Source of the DNA: Streptomyces sp. ISL-11
Lineage (GTDB): Bacteria > Actinomycetota > Actinomycetes > Streptomycetales > Streptomycetaceae
Direction of reading: 5' to 3'
Length of the DNA stretch: 64,000 nucleotides
Assembly (NCBI RefSeq): GCF_018614525.1
Contig: NZ_JAGGOL010000006.1
Coordinates: 1-64,000, forward strand
The stretch's first letter is position 1; each line of letters begins with the position of its first letter. The position numbers and the translations under genes are program-made. Below the pieces are notes generated by a model. It was not told the origin of the DNA, made no database searches, and worked only from the letters and a program-made list of their open reading frames with translations. Below, piece after piece: positions 1 to 8,741 of this stretch.

Positions 1-1128
1 GCCGCGGCGGGCGCGGACCCGGCCGGCGTACGGCGGGCGGTGATGCTGGGCGGCTCGCTCGGCGCGGTCGCCCGGGAGCTGCTGGCCCGGGGCCCGGAGG
101 CGCTGGCCGGGTTCCGGCTGGAGGTGGGGCGGCCGGTGCAGCCGATGCTGGCCCACACGGCCAAGGACGTCGAGGAGGCGCTGGACCGGCTGGGGCCGTG
201 CGCGGTGGAGGAGAAGCTCGACGGGATCCGGGTGCAGGTGCACCGCGACGGCGAGGTGGTCCGGGTCTGGACCCGGAAGCTGGAGGAGATCACCGAGCGG
301 CTGCCGGAACTGGCCCGGGTGGCGCGGGAGCTGCCGGTGACGCGGGCCGTGCTGGACGGTGAGGTCATCGCCCTGGACGAGGCGGGCCGCCCGCGCCCGT
401 TCCAGGAGATCGCGGGCCGGGTCGGCTCCCGGCTGGACGTGGCGGAGGCGGCGGTGACGGTGCCGCTGTCACCGGTCTTCTTCGACCTGCTGACCGTGGA
501 CGACCGCGACCTGCTCGCGCTCCCGGTGACCGAGCGTCACGCGGAGCTGGCCCGCGTGGTGCCGGAACCGCTGCGCGTACGCCGGCTGGTGGTCGCCGAC
601 CCGGCGGACGAGGGTGCCCGGGCGGCGGCGCGGGACTTCGCGGAGGCGGTGCTGCGGCGCGGCCACGAGGGCGTGGTGGTCAAGTCCCTCGACGCCCCGT
701 ACAGCGCGGGCCGGCGCGGCGCGTCCTGGCTGAAGGTCAAACCGGTGCACACGCTGGACCTGGTGGTGCTGGCGGCGGAGTGGGGGCACGGCCGCCGGAC
801 CGGCAAGCTGTCCAATCTCCATCTGGGGGCGCGGCGCCCGGACGGCTCGTTCGCGATGCTCGGCAAGACGTTCAAGGGGCTGACGGACGCGGTGCTGGCG
901 TGGCAGACGGAGCGCCTGCGCGAGCTGGCCGTCGGCGACGACGGTTTCGTGGTGACGGTGCGGCCGGAGCTGGTGGTGGAGATCGCGTACGACGGGTTGC
1001 AGCGGTCGACGCGGTATCCGGCGGGGGTCACGCTGCGGTTCGCGCGCGTGCTGCGGTACCGGGAGGACAAGACGGCGGAGGAGGCGGACACGGTGGAGAC
1101 GGTGCTGGCCGGAGGGGTTCCGGACTGA
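1..1128 (+). CDS. ATP-dependent DNA ligase, 3' part (5' end outside window)
   Basis: The reading frame is open from base 1, so the N-terminus lies upstream of the window; family members are roughly 500 residues and about 375 codons are present. The nucleotidyl-transfer motif EEKLDGIR, with the adenylated lysine at 214-216, identifies the adenylation domain. It is followed by LDGEVIALD and, later, [12 protein letters not shown] and WLKVKP, matching the later motifs of the ligase core. The C-terminal third is the OB-fold domain. Such monomeric ATP ligases are accessory DNA repair enzymes in actinobacteria beside the essential NAD-dependent LigA. The gene converges on the next one and the two share a hairpin. 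A GTG at position 40 is internal, not the true start. Confidence 0.93.
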   Translation, partial: AAAGADPAGVRRAVMLGGSLGAVARELLARGPEALAGFRLEVGRPVQPMLAHTAKDVEEALDRLGPCAVEEKLDGIRVQVHRDGEVVRVWTRKLEEITERLPELARVARELPVTRAVLDGEVIALDEAGRPRPFQEIAGRVGSRLDVAEAAVTVPLSPVFFDLLTVDDRDLLALPVTERHAELARVVPEPLRVRRLVVADPADEGARAAARDFAEAVLRRGHEGVVVKSLDAPYSAGRRGASWLKVKPVHTLDLVVLAAEWGHGRRTGKLSNLHLGARRPDGSFAMLGKTFKGLTDAVLAWQTERLRELAVGDDGFVVTVRPELVVEIAYDGLQRSTRYPAGVTLRFARVLRYREDKTAEEADTVETVLAGGVPD

Positions 1129-1147
1129 CCCGCCCGTTCCGCGGGGC

Positions 1148-1185
1148 ATCGCCGGACGGGCCGGGCCCTCGGCCCGCCCGGCGAT
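1148..1185. terminator. Bidirectional terminator hairpin
   Basis: Arms 1148-1163 and 1170-1185 pair over 16 positions with one A-C mismatch around a 6-nt loop. The hairpin sits between the convergent ligase and glycosidase-like genes. There is no T-tract on either side, which is common in Streptomyces. Confidence 0.75.
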
Positions 1186-1188
1186 GGT

Positions 1189-3186
1189 CTACCGGTTGAC
1201 GTCAGCCGGGCACAGGCGGCGCGGTTCCTTGTCGCCCTTCAGTTTCGCGTCCACGCAGCCGCCCGGCAGGCCCTTGTACGCGCCGGAGCCGAAGTTCGCC
1301 GTGACCGTGAGCGTGCCGTCGCCGAAGACCGTGCGCTGTACCGTGCGGTCGGCGGTCAGCGTGCGGAAGTCGGTCATGGCCTCGGCGCCGGCCGCCTCGT
1401 GGAGGGGCTTGAAGTACTTCTGGAGCGCCGCCAGTTCGGATCCCCGGCTCTCGATCGAGTCGCCGTCGAGGACGAAGTTGAGCGGGGTGTTGTAGAGCAT
1501 CGCCAGCAGCGCGCGGTCGGTCTTCTGCCGCGGCAGCTTGTCGTAGGACAGCTCCCAGCGCTCGGTGTTGACCACGGAGTCGTGCAGCGCGGTCTCGTAC
1601 AGCGGGACGCGGTAGGCCGGGTCGTACATCGCCTTGGCCACGGGCGCGGGGAGCTCGGCGGGCTTGAAGAAGATGCCGGGCGCCTTGGCGGGGGCGTAGC
1701 CGCCCCACTTCTCCTTGTCCTTCTGGGCCTTCCAGAGGCCGTCGGCCACCGGGGTGCCCGAGCCGTGGTCGAAGGCGAGGACCTGGTTGGACCAGGCGCC
1801 GGCGGACTCCGAGCCGAGCACCAGGCCGCGGTCGGTCAGGCGCTTCATCCGGGCGAGCCGGTTGGCGCGGTCGCGGGCTTCGTCCATGGGGTGGGCGGCG
1901 CTGTGGTCGCGGAAGAGCTCGCCGGCGGCGTCGACGTCGAGGAAGTAGCTGTCGGCGCCGTTGGCGGTCATCTTCCGGGTGCGGTCGGCGAGGTAGTGGC
2001 GGGTGGGCTCGGCCTTCTCGAACGCCTCGGAGCTGAGGTAGCAGCCGCGGTCGTGGAAGCCGGGCACCGGCTTGCCGTCGGCGCCCTCGACGCAGAAGTC
2101 CGGGTGGACCTTGTCGGGCCAGACGGAGGTGGGCGCGTCGGAGGTCGCGGGGTCCTGGCCGTTGGCGAAGGAGTCGTACGGGCCGACGAGGTAGCCGGCC
2201 CGCTTGGCGGCGGTGACGGCGGCGGCGTCCATGGGCTTGTCGTCGGCGTCGTAGCCGAGCCACATCCGGTCGACGCCGAGCGTGCGCAGCTTGCCGATGC
2301 CCTCGGCCGTGCGGGCGTCGCCCCACAGGTAGGCGTGGAAGGCGCCGAGGAGCTTGCCGGTGGCGGGCGAGGCCACCGTCTTGGCGCGCAGGCTGCCGAG
2401 CTGTCCGTGCTCCTTCAGCCAGGCGCGGTAGTCGGCGGCGGGGGCCACGGGCGAGCCGTCGGTGAGGCTGAAGGCGACGGTGTAGTCGGTGGTGCCCCCG
2501 GCGCGGGAGAAGCGGTGGGTGGCGGTGGTGCGCAGCCGCCCGTGGTCGGAGGTCACCCGCAGGGAGGTGCCGATGTCGGTGGGAACGATGTAGCCGACGC
2601 CCTGGCGTCCCATGCTGTAGCCCCACAGCGGCATGGACATCGCCGAGCTCAGGTCGAGGTCGCTGTCGGTGAGTCCGGCGTCGGCGGAGTTCCAGAAGGT
2701 GTCGGCGACGGGCAGGGAGAGTCCCTCGCCGCGCGGCAGCTGGAGGGCGGAGGAGGCGCGGTCGGTGCCGGTGACGGGCCAGGACAGGGTGCGGTCGGCG
2801 GCGCCGCCCGCCGTGACGGACATCAGGAGCCGGCCCCGCTCGGCGCGGGCGGTGACGGTCAGTCCGCTGTCGGGATACGTCCAGCGGGCGCCGTCGCGGG
2901 TGACGCTCACGGGCCCGGGGGTGCCGGGCGCGGCGGCCGCCGGGGCCGACAGCTCGACGGTGCCGTGGCCGGTGCGGGCGCTCACGCGCAGCGAGGAGGT
3001 GTCGACGGTGGCCGTACCGCCCCGGACGGCGATGTCGACGAGCCGGCCGTGCACCTCGGCGGTCCGGGCGGGGCGCGGACCGGCGTGGGCGGGTGCGGCG
3101 AGGGAGACACACGGGAGGGTGACAGCCAGCGCGACCGCGGCGGCGCGGACGGTGCGGGCGGTGCGGCAGGAAGTGAAGGTGTGCAT
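1189..3186 (-). CDS. Secreted glycoside hydrolase-like protein
   Basis: About 665 residues. The ATG at 3186 is chosen because it starts a textbook signal peptide (basic n-region, hydrophobic core, AHA-type cleavage site near residue 35). An in-frame GTG at 3306 overlaps the upstream stop but would bury the signal. The N-terminal half looks like a beta-sandwich; the second half has TIM-barrel features of a retaining glycosidase, with strands such as VDRMWLGYDAD, DSYFLDVDA and GLVLGSESAG carrying candidate acidic residues. It resembles large actinobacterial glycosidases related to GH101/GH31-type folds, but I cannot name the family or substrate. It probably acts outside the cell on a polysaccharide or glycoprotein. 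No clear Shine-Dalgarno precedes the ATG. Confidence 0.7.
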   Translation of the reverse strand: MHTFTSCRTARTVRAAAVALAVTLPCVSLAAPAHAGPRPARTAEVHGRLVDIAVRGGTATVDTSSLRVSARTGHGTVELSAPAAAAPGTPGPVSVTRDGARWTYPDSGLTVTARAERGRLLMSVTAGGAADRTLSWPVTGTDRASSALQLPRGEGLSLPVADTFWNSADAGLTDSDLDLSSAMSMPLWGYSMGRQGVGYIVPTDIGTSLRVTSDHGRLRTTATHRFSRAGGTTDYTVAFSLTDGSPVAPAADYRAWLKEHGQLGSLRAKTVASPATGKLLGAFHAYLWGDARTAEGIGKLRTLGVDRMWLGYDADDKPMDAAAVTAAKRAGYLVGPYDSFANGQDPATSDAPTSVWPDKVHPDFCVEGADGKPVPGFHDRGCYLSSEAFEKAEPTRHYLADRTRKMTANGADSYFLDVDAAGELFRDHSAAHPMDEARDRANRLARMKRLTDRGLVLGSESAGAWSNQVLAFDHGSGTPVADGLWKAQKDKEKWGGYAPAKAPGIFFKPAELPAPVAKAMYDPAYRVPLYETALHDSVVNTERWELSYDKLPRQKTDRALLAMLYNTPLNFVLDGDSIESRGSELAALQKYFKPLHEAAGAEAMTDFRTLTADRTVQRTVFGDGTLTVTANFGSGAYKGLPGGCVDAKLKGDKEPRRLCPADVNR

Positions 3187-3200
3187 GAGGAGTTGATAGT

Positions 3201-3230
3201 CGGCGGTTCTAAGAACTTTGTAAGCCGCCG
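3201..3230 (-). promoter_or_regulatory. Nested inverted repeats upstream of the glycosidase-like gene
   Basis: GTTCTAAGAAC at 3206-3216 is an 11-bp palindrome, and CGGCGG (3201-3206) mirrors CCGCCG (3225-3230). The pair lies 15-45 bp upstream of the chosen start and could be an operator. No regulator is assigned. Confidence 0.4.
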
Positions 3231-3302
3231 CCCGTTCCCGGCCCTCGCGCGGCCCGCTTTCCGTTCCCGTGGCGGGAGGGGAGGCGGGCCGCGCGCCCCG
3301 GA

Positions 3303-3716
3303 TCACTCGCCCCGGAAGAGCTCCAGCAGGTCCTCGCGGCCGAAGACCCCGGCCGCCTCGATCGCCGAGGGCGTCCCCGCGGACGGGTCGGCGCCGTGCG
3401 CGAGCAGGGTGCGGACGATCTCGTCCTCGCCCTTGAAGACGGCCCCGGCGAGCGGTGTCTGGCCGCGGTCGTTGGGGCGGTTGGGGTCGGCCTCGCGCCG
3501 GAGCAGGGCCAGGACGGCGTCGAGATGGCCGTGGTAGGCGGCCAGCATGATGAGCGTGTCGCCCCGGTCGTTGGTGAGGTTCACCGGCACGCCGGCGTCC
3601 ACGTAGGCGGCGAGGGTGTCGGTGTCGCCGTGTCGTGCCAGGTCGAAGACCTTGGCGGCGAGCTGGAGCACCTCGGGGTCGTGTGCGGGCTCGGGCTCGG
3701 GGGTCGGCTCGGTCAT
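3303..3716 (-). CDS. Ankyrin-repeat protein
   Basis: 137 residues from the ATG at 3716, preceded by GGAGGA at good spacing; upstream in-frame codons lack a ribosome site. After an acidic, proline-rich N-terminus, three to four ankyrin repeats can be read: GDTDTLAAYVDAGV, DRGDTLIMLAAYHGHLDAV, DRGQTPLAGAVFKGEDEIV and a degenerate last one. It has no signal or membrane segment, so it is a cytoplasmic protein-protein interaction module. Its stop shares four bases with an upstream in-frame GTG of the glycosidase-like gene, so the two may be co-transcribed. The partner is unknown. Confidence 0.85.
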   Translation of the reverse strand: MTEPTPEPEPAHDPEVLQLAAKVFDLARHGDTDTLAAYVDAGVPVNLTNDRGDTLIMLAAYHGHLDAVLALLRREADPNRPNDRGQTPLAGAVFKGEDEIVRTLLAHGADPSAGTPSAIEAAGVFGREDLLELFRGE

Positions 3717-4102
3717 GGGCTGCGGTCCTCCGGGTTCAACGCCTGGCGGGGGTTTCGTCACGTGAGTGCTGCCCTACCCTACGTACGGCCGCGCACGCGA
3801 AGATCATGGGCATCTCTCCCGCGAGTCGCCCGGTCCGGCGGGATGCGGACGCGCCCGTACGGGTGAATCCAGGACGGGTCCGGCGGGGGCCGGCACGCGC
3901 TGCCGTGTGGGGGCGGCGATCACCGAAGGGCGGCTTTCGCCCGTGTTCAAGCGGTTCGCCCTTTTCGCCCTTACAGCACCTCCCCTCGATGATCATGCGA
4001 TTCGAAACTTTCGCGCGTCAAAGCTTGCTTTTGCCTTATTAATACTTTCTGTGAGTCTTGAGGAACGCGTGGTGAGCGTCCCCGACCACTCAGGAGAACG
4101 TC
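3717..4102 (+). promoter_or_regulatory. Intergenic region with the smeA-sffA promoter
   Basis: This 386-bp gap separates divergent genes. The stretch 4005-4060 is markedly AT-rich for this genome and includes TTAATA, a plausible -10 region, about 65 bp upstream of smeA. No clean -35 or WhiG-type box is visible. No gene is supported here. Confidence 0.45.
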
Positions 4103-4297
4103 ATGATCCTGTCCATCTCCGGCGTCGTGCTGTTCGGAATCGTCGCCTTCCTGTTCTTCCGCAAGGACGGCCTCAAGCTTTCCCACGGCCTCGTCTGCGC
4201 CCTGTTCGGCTTCTACCTGTCGAGCACGGCCATCGCCCCGAGCATCAAGGCGGGCAGCGCGAGCCTCGCCGGGCTGCTGGGCGGCCTCAAGTTCTGA
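4103..4297 (+). CDS. smeA: SmeA, small sporulation membrane protein
   Basis: 64 residues, ATG preceded by AGGAGA. It has an N-terminal membrane helix (LSISGVVLFGIVAFLFF), a short basic linker, and a second hydrophobic segment beginning LVCALFGFYL, ending in GGLKF. In S. coelicolor, SmeA is a small membrane protein made during sporulation that targets the FtsK-like protein SffA to sporulation septa and affects chromosome segregation and spore wall formation. The identification rests on size, topology and its position 37 bp upstream of an FtsK/SpoIIIE-like gene. The pair is most likely one developmentally controlled operon. Confidence 0.85.
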   Translation: MILSISGVVLFGIVAFLFFRKDGLKLSHGLVCALFGFYLSSTAIAPSIKAGSASLAGLLGGLKF

Positions 4298-4334
4298 CCG
4301 GCCCCCACCGTCCGCACCGACACAGGAGACCGAC

Positions 4335-5918
4335 GTGGGCCGGCGAGCGCTCCCCAGCAGCCTGACCGTCAGCACTCCCCTCTCCCGCGGGCGCGAGCTC
4401 GCGCGCTCCGCCGCCGACAACGCCGCCGACGTGCTCCATCCGCTGATCACCATCGCGCGGGGACTGCGCGCCCTGGCCGTCGCGGGATGGCGTCACTGGC
4501 TGCGGATGCCCGGGGACCGGCGCGGGCCCACGGTGATGCTGGTGGTCTCGTCCACGGTCATCGTGGCGCTCGTTCCCTATGGGCCGGCGCTCGGCACGAT
4601 CGCGCTGATGATGGCGGCGGCCTGGGCCGGCCGGCGGGAGCGCTCCTCGGACGCCGTGGTCCGGACGGAAGAGGGCAACGAGCGCCTCCAGGTGCTGTAC
4701 GAGGCCCTGGTGCCGTACCTCTCGGTGCCCGAGGACCCCGACCCGCTGTACGCGCACGGGGGCGACTGGCGGCGGGCGTTCACCGAGCACGCCTTCGACG
4801 ACACCGGGCGGCCGGTGTCGCTCCAGCTGCGCTACCCCGCCTACTTCACCGACGGCGAGGCCCGGTCGCGTTCCCGGATCGAGCAGTTGCTCCAGGCCAA
4901 GACCGGCCGGGGACGGGAGTACCGGTTCGAGTGGGACCAGGAGGCCAACCACCTCACCGTGAGCGTGCTGCCCCCGCTGCCGACCGACATCGACGCCCAG
5001 CGGTTCGTGACCGTGCCCGGCGAGATCGTCCTCGGCTTCACCGACGACTTCCTCGTCCAGCGGACCCTGCCGCTGGCCGACGACGCGGGGATCCGCGACG
5101 AGCGGCCCGTCCTGTGGCGGACGGGCCAGCGCTCCACCGAACCGCACCTGCTGGCCCTGGGGCGGCCCTCCGGCGGCACCACGACGCTGCTGCGCTCGAT
5201 CGCGCTCCAGGCGCTCCCCCACGGCGACGTCCTGCTGATCGACGGCGGTGGCACGGGCGAGTACGCCAGCCTCCTGGGCCGGGAGGGGGTGCTGGCCGTG
5301 GAGACCTCGCCCGCGGGCGCCCTCTCCACGCTGGAGTGGGTCTCCCACGAGACCGAGCGGCGCATCCTGGCCGCCGGCCACGCCCGCCAGTTGGGACGAC
5401 CCGCTCCGCACGACACCCGCCGCCCGCTGTGGGTGGTCCTCGACCGGCCCGCCGCCCTGAGCCATGCCGCCGCCGGCGAGGGGCGGCCCGATCCGCAGCG
5501 GCTGCTGGACGTGCCGCTGCGCCACGGGCGGGCCGCCAACGTCACGGTCGTCGTCGCCGAACACCTGGAGAACTCAGGACAGCTCGACGAGACCCTCCTC
5601 ACGCACACCGGTGCCCGTGTGGTCCTCGGCGTGGTCACCCCCGAGCAGGTACGGGCCGCTCTCGGCGCCCCGCCGCCCACCACCCCGCCCCCGGACGTGC
5701 CGCCGGGGCGGGGTTACGCGCGGCTGGGCTCGGGCCCCGTGCACCGCGTGCAGGTGCCGGCCACGCCGGACCCGTACGACGAGGACACGGCCGAGACGCA
5801 GCGGCAGGCGGTGCTGGAGCTGCTGCCCGAGCCGTCGGTCCCGGTGCCGTACGGGTCCGAGGCCGCCGACCGGGGGCACACCGGGGACGAGGGCGTGCTG
5901 CCCGTTCAGGCCACCTAG
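4335..5918 (+). CDS. sffA: SffA, septum-located FtsK/SpoIIIE-like protein
   Basis: 527 residues from a GTG preceded by AGGAGA. Two membrane helices (about residues 58-95) are followed by a cytoplasmic FtsK/SpoIIIE-like domain. The Walker-A-like loop reads GRPSGGTTT at residues 276-284; canonical FtsK proteins have GxTGSGKS, so the usual lysine is absent. Walker-B-like segments VLLIDGGG and LWVVLDRP follow. In S. coelicolor, SffA is brought to sporulation septa by SmeA and contributes to spore chromosome segregation. The C-terminus is proline-rich and low complexity. The stop codon is immediately followed by palindromic element copy A. Confidence 0.87.
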   Translation: MGRRALPSSLTVSTPLSRGRELARSAADNAADVLHPLITIARGLRALAVAGWRHWLRMPGDRRGPTVMLVVSSTVIVALVPYGPALGTIALMMAAAWAGRRERSSDAVVRTEEGNERLQVLYEALVPYLSVPEDPDPLYAHGGDWRRAFTEHAFDDTGRPVSLQLRYPAYFTDGEARSRSRIEQLLQAKTGRGREYRFEWDQEANHLTVSVLPPLPTDIDAQRFVTVPGEIVLGFTDDFLVQRTLPLADDAGIRDERPVLWRTGQRSTEPHLLALGRPSGGTTTLLRSIALQALPHGDVLLIDGGGTGEYASLLGREGVLAVETSPAGALSTLEWVSHETERRILAAGHARQLGRPAPHDTRRPLWVVLDRPAALSHAAAGEGRPDPQRLLDVPLRHGRAANVTVVVAEHLENSGQLDETLLTHTGARVVLGVVTPEQVRAALGAPPPTTPPPDVPPGRGYARLGSGPVHRVQVPATPDPYDEDTAETQRQAVLELLPEPSVPVPYGSEAADRGHTGDEGVLPVQAT

Positions 5919-6102
5919 GCGGTGTCCGGTGGCTCTTCGGCTGCGGGCCGTCTTTGCCGCCTGCGGCGGCGGGCGCCCTGCGGGCGCGTCCTCAAACGCC
6001 GGACGGGCTTGATTTGCGGCTGAGCTCAGCCACTTTCAGCCTGTCCGGCGATTGAGGACACCACCGCGCAGCGGTGCTGCGCACGACACGGCCCGCAGCC
6101 GC
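5919..6102. repeat. Dispersed palindromic element, copy A
   Basis: Main arms at 5989-6009 and 6038-6058 match at 19 of 21 positions. The loop contains a perfect 14-bp palindrome, GGCTGAGCTCAGCC (6018-6031). Outside the arms are GC-rich flanks with their own short hairpins. The element begins at the TAG stop of sffA and lies between convergent genes. Copies B, C and D occur at 19.9, 40.4 and 62.8 kb. It could act as a bidirectional terminator. Confidence 0.85.
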
Positions 6103-6137
6103 CCGCTCGCATGACCCGCCGGACAGGCCACGGCGGG

Positions 6138-7652
6138 TCAGGCCACGTACGTCCGGGGCGTCTCCACGGCCGCGGTCGCACCGCTGGCGACCAGGTGGGC
6201 GGCCTCGGCCAGCCGGCTCGCGGCCTGGTCGGCGACCGCCCCGGTGACCGTGAACGGCAGCCGGACGAAGCCCTCGAAGGCGCCGTCCACCCCGAACCGC
6301 GGCCCGGACGGCACCCGCACCCCGAGCCGCTCCCCCGCCTCCGCGATCCGCGACCCGGAGAGCCCTCCGGTGCGCACCCACAGGGTCAGACCGCCGTGCG
6401 GAACCGTGAACTCCCAGTCGGGCAGGTGCCGTCGGACCGCGTCGACCAGCGCGTCACGGTTCTCCCGCGTGGTGGAACGCCGTATGTCACCGGCGGAGTC
6501 CCAGCCCTCGGTGGTCAGCAGCCAGGTGACGGCGAGCTGTTCGACCACGGGGGTGCCGAGGTCGGCGTAGGCGCGGGCCGCGACGAGGCTGCGGATGATG
6601 TCGGGGGCGGCCCGTACCCAGCCGATCCGCATGCCGGCCCAGAACGACTTGCTGGCCGACCCGACGGTGACGACGGTGCTGCCGGCCGGGTCGAAGGCGC
6701 AGACGGGCCGCGGCATCTCCACGTCCGGGTCCAGGCGCAGGTCGGTCATCGTCTCGTCGGCGATGAGCACGGTCCCCGCCGCCCGGACCGCCTCGACGAG
6801 CTCGCGGCGCTGCTCCTCGGGGGCGAGGGAGCCCGTCGGGTTGTGGAAGTCGGCGATGACGTAGGCCATGCGGGGCGCGGCGTCGCGCAGCACCTGGCGC
6901 CAGGCGGCGAGGTCCCAGCCGGCGAGCCGGTCGGCCATCGCGACGGGCACCAGCCGGGCACCGGCCTCGCGCATGAGCTGGAGGACGTTGGCGTACGAGG
7001 GCGACTCGACGGCGACGCGCTCGCCGCGGCCGGCCATGAGGTGGCAGATGGCGGCGACGGCGCCCATGGCTCCGGTGGTCACCATGATCTGCTCGGGCAT
7101 GGTCGGGATGCCGCGCGCGGTGTAGCGGTCGGCGATGGCCTGGCGCAGGGCGGGCAGCCCGGCGGGGAAGTCGCCGTGGGTGTGGGCGTAGGGCGGCAGC
7201 TCCTCCAGGGCGCCCTGGAAGGCCCGGGTCAGCCACGGCTCGGGGGCCGGCAGCGCGGCGCAGCCGAGGTCGATGACCGAACCGGCGGCCCCCGGTGGCA
7301 GCGGGTCGAGGCCGCGGGTGGGCAGCGGGTTCCCGGCGGGCATGGAGGTCCAGCTGCCGGCGCCGCGCCGGGACTCCAGGAAGCCCTCGCCGCGCAGCGC
7401 CTCGTAGGCGGCGGCCACGGTCGTACGGCTGACGGAGAGGGCGGCGGCGAGCTCGCGCTCGGCGGGCAGCCGGGCGGCGACCGGAACGCGGCCTTCCAGG
7501 ACCAGCAGCCGGATCCCGTCCGCGAGGGACCGGTAGGCGGGTGCCCGGCGTCCGCCGAGGGGCGTCACGACGGAGGCTCCGTCGCGGCGGTGCTGGGAGC
7601 CCAGGAGCTGTGCCAGCTTTGGCGCTCCTACCGAAGAGGTCCACTGACTCAT
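6138..7652 (-). CDS. MocR-family (GntR/aminotransferase) regulator, YczR type
   Basis: 504 residues. The N-terminal GntR winged helix is clear (LPAERELAAALSVSRTTVAAAYEALRGEGF, about residues 62-93, given here by its features: recognition helix after SVSRTT). It is linked to a fold-type I aminotransferase-like domain with the PLP lysine motif SASKSFWAGMRIGW and the cofactor-site asparagine in DFHNPTG. MocR proteins are usually PLP-sensing transcription factors, not enzymes. It is divergent from a YczE-type membrane gene 133 bp away, the conserved yczR-yczE arrangement, so control of that gene and of itself is likely. It converges on sffA through element copy A. Confidence 0.9.
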   Translation of the reverse strand: MSQWTSSVGAPKLAQLLGSQHRRDGASVVTPLGGRRAPAYRSLADGIRLLVLEGRVPVAARLPAERELAAALSVSRTTVAAAYEALRGEGFLESRRGAGSWTSMPAGNPLPTRGLDPLPPGAAGSVIDLGCAALPAPEPWLTRAFQGALEELPPYAHTHGDFPAGLPALRQAIADRYTARGIPTMPEQIMVTTGAMGAVAAICHLMAGRGERVAVESPSYANVLQLMREAGARLVPVAMADRLAGWDLAAWRQVLRDAAPRMAYVIADFHNPTGSLAPEEQRRELVEAVRAAGTVLIADETMTDLRLDPDVEMPRPVCAFDPAGSTVVTVGSASKSFWAGMRIGWVRAAPDIIRSLVAARAYADLGTPVVEQLAVTWLLTTEGWDSAGDIRRSTTRENRDALVDAVRRHLPDWEFTVPHGGLTLWVRTGGLSGSRIAEAGERLGVRVPSGPRFGVDGAFEGFVRLPFTVTGAVADQAASRLAEAAHLVASGATAAVETPRTYVA

Positions 7653-7785
7653 CTTTTCGGTCCACCTTCCCGGGATTGGCTATGGATCATTATGCGATCC
7701 AGTCCACAGACTGTCATGCGGCAGGCCACTTGCACCACTGGCCTGCCGCCTATATTTCGTTCAGTCGTTCGCTCAGGAGGATCCG
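7653..7785. promoter_or_regulatory. Divergent control region of the MocR/YczE pair
   Basis: Two inverted repeats are visible. CGGCAGGCCA (7719-7728) and TGGCCTGCCG (7739-7748) form perfect 10-bp arms around 10 bp; GGATC (7684-7688) and GATCC (7696-7700) form a smaller one. AT-rich TATATTT at 7751-7757 may be part of the yczE promoter. The large palindrome is the best candidate operator for the MocR regulator. Confidence 0.55.
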
Positions 7786-8484
7786 TTGTCCGCATCAGGG
7801 GGGTCGCGCCTCGCCCGTCGTCTGCTTCAGCTGTACGTCGGGCTCGCGCTGTACGGGGTGAGTGCCGGTCTGCAGTTGCGGGCCGGGCTCGGGCTGGCGC
7901 CGTGGGACGTCCTCAACCAGGGTGTCGCGCGCCATACGGGAATATCGATCGGCACCGCCTCGATCATCATCGGCGCGGCGGTGCTGCTGCTGTGGATACC
8001 GCTGCGGCAGCGCCCGGGACTGGGCACGGTCTCCAACGTGCTGGTGATCGGCCTGGCCATGGACGCCACCCTCGGCCTGACCCCCGCGCCGCACTCGCTG
8101 TGGCTGCGGATCCCGCTGCTGGCCTTCGCGGTCGTGCTGTGCGCGGCCGCGACGGGCCTGTACATCTCGGCGCGGTTCGGCCCGGGTCCCCGCGACGGCC
8201 TGATGACCGGCCTGCACCGGCGCACGGGCCGCTCGCTGCGGCTGGTGCGGACCTGCATCGAGGTGACCGTACTGGCGACGGGCTTCGCGCTGGGCGGCTC
8301 GGTGGGTGCGGGCACGGTGCTCTACGCGCTGGCGATCGGGCCGCTGGCCCAGGTCTTCCTGCGTCTCTTCGCACTCCAGGAGCCCGCCGCGACGCCCGCG
8401 GAGACCCCGGCGACGGTCCCGGTGACGACCCCGGCGCCGGCTCCCGTGGGGGCGGCGGCGCGCGAAGTTCCGGACCTGGTTTAG
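7786..8484 (+). CDS. YczE/YitT-type integral membrane protein
   Basis: 232 residues from a TTG start five bases after a strong AGGAGG (7775-7780), which decides the start. Five to six hydrophobic segments follow: the first at RLLQLYVGLALYGVSAGL, then regions at IIIGAAVLLLWI, VLVIGLAMDATLGL and LLAFAVVLCAAATGLYI. The signature GLGLAPWDVLNQG and GPGPRDGLMTGL are typical of the family, whose transported substrate is unknown. The C-terminal 40 residues are a low-complexity Ala/Pro/Thr tail. Control by the divergent MocR gene is likely. Confidence 0.87.
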   Translation: MSASGGSRLARRLLQLYVGLALYGVSAGLQLRAGLGLAPWDVLNQGVARHTGISIGTASIIIGAAVLLLWIPLRQRPGLGTVSNVLVIGLAMDATLGLTPAPHSLWLRIPLLAFAVVLCAAATGLYISARFGPGPRDGLMTGLHRRTGRSLRLVRTCIEVTVLATGFALGGSVGAGTVLYALAIGPLAQVFLRLFALQEPAATPAETPATVPVTTPAPAPVGAAAREVPDLV

Positions 8485-8652
8485 GCACGGGACAGGCGGG
8501 CCGGTAGTGTACGCCTTCGACCCACCGGATGGACCGTTACTGCGCGCTAAACCGACAGAAACACAGGGTGACATCCGTTGCCAGATGTGACAAAACGGGC
8601 GCTGGTGGGTACAACAAGGGGCGGCACGACGGGCGACGCATGTCCCTACAAC

Positions 8653-8680
8653 GGGAATCTTCACCGCCGACCGGACGTTG
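8653..8680 (+). promoter_or_regulatory. Sigma-R type promoter of rbpA
   Basis: GGGAAT at 8653-8658 and GTTG at 8677-8680 are separated by exactly 18 bp. This matches the GGAAT-N18-GTT consensus of the thiol-stress sigma factor SigR. rbpA is a known SigR target in S. coelicolor. The downstream 61 bp would be the leader. Confidence 0.85.
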
Positions 8681-8741
8681 ACCGGATGACGACGACAGCG
8701 ACACCTGTCCTGTGGGCGACCAAGCCCGGGAGGCACGATTC

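Noticed and set aside
1189..3306. Start of the glycosidase-like gene at the GTG (3306) overlapping the ankyrin stop
   Set aside because: It would add 40 residues before a textbook signal peptide; the ATG at 3186 is preferred.
1399..3537. Very long plus-strand open frame opposite the glycosidase-like gene
   Set aside because: Gly/Ala/Val-rich antisense shadow typical of high-GC coding DNA, without start signals or domains.
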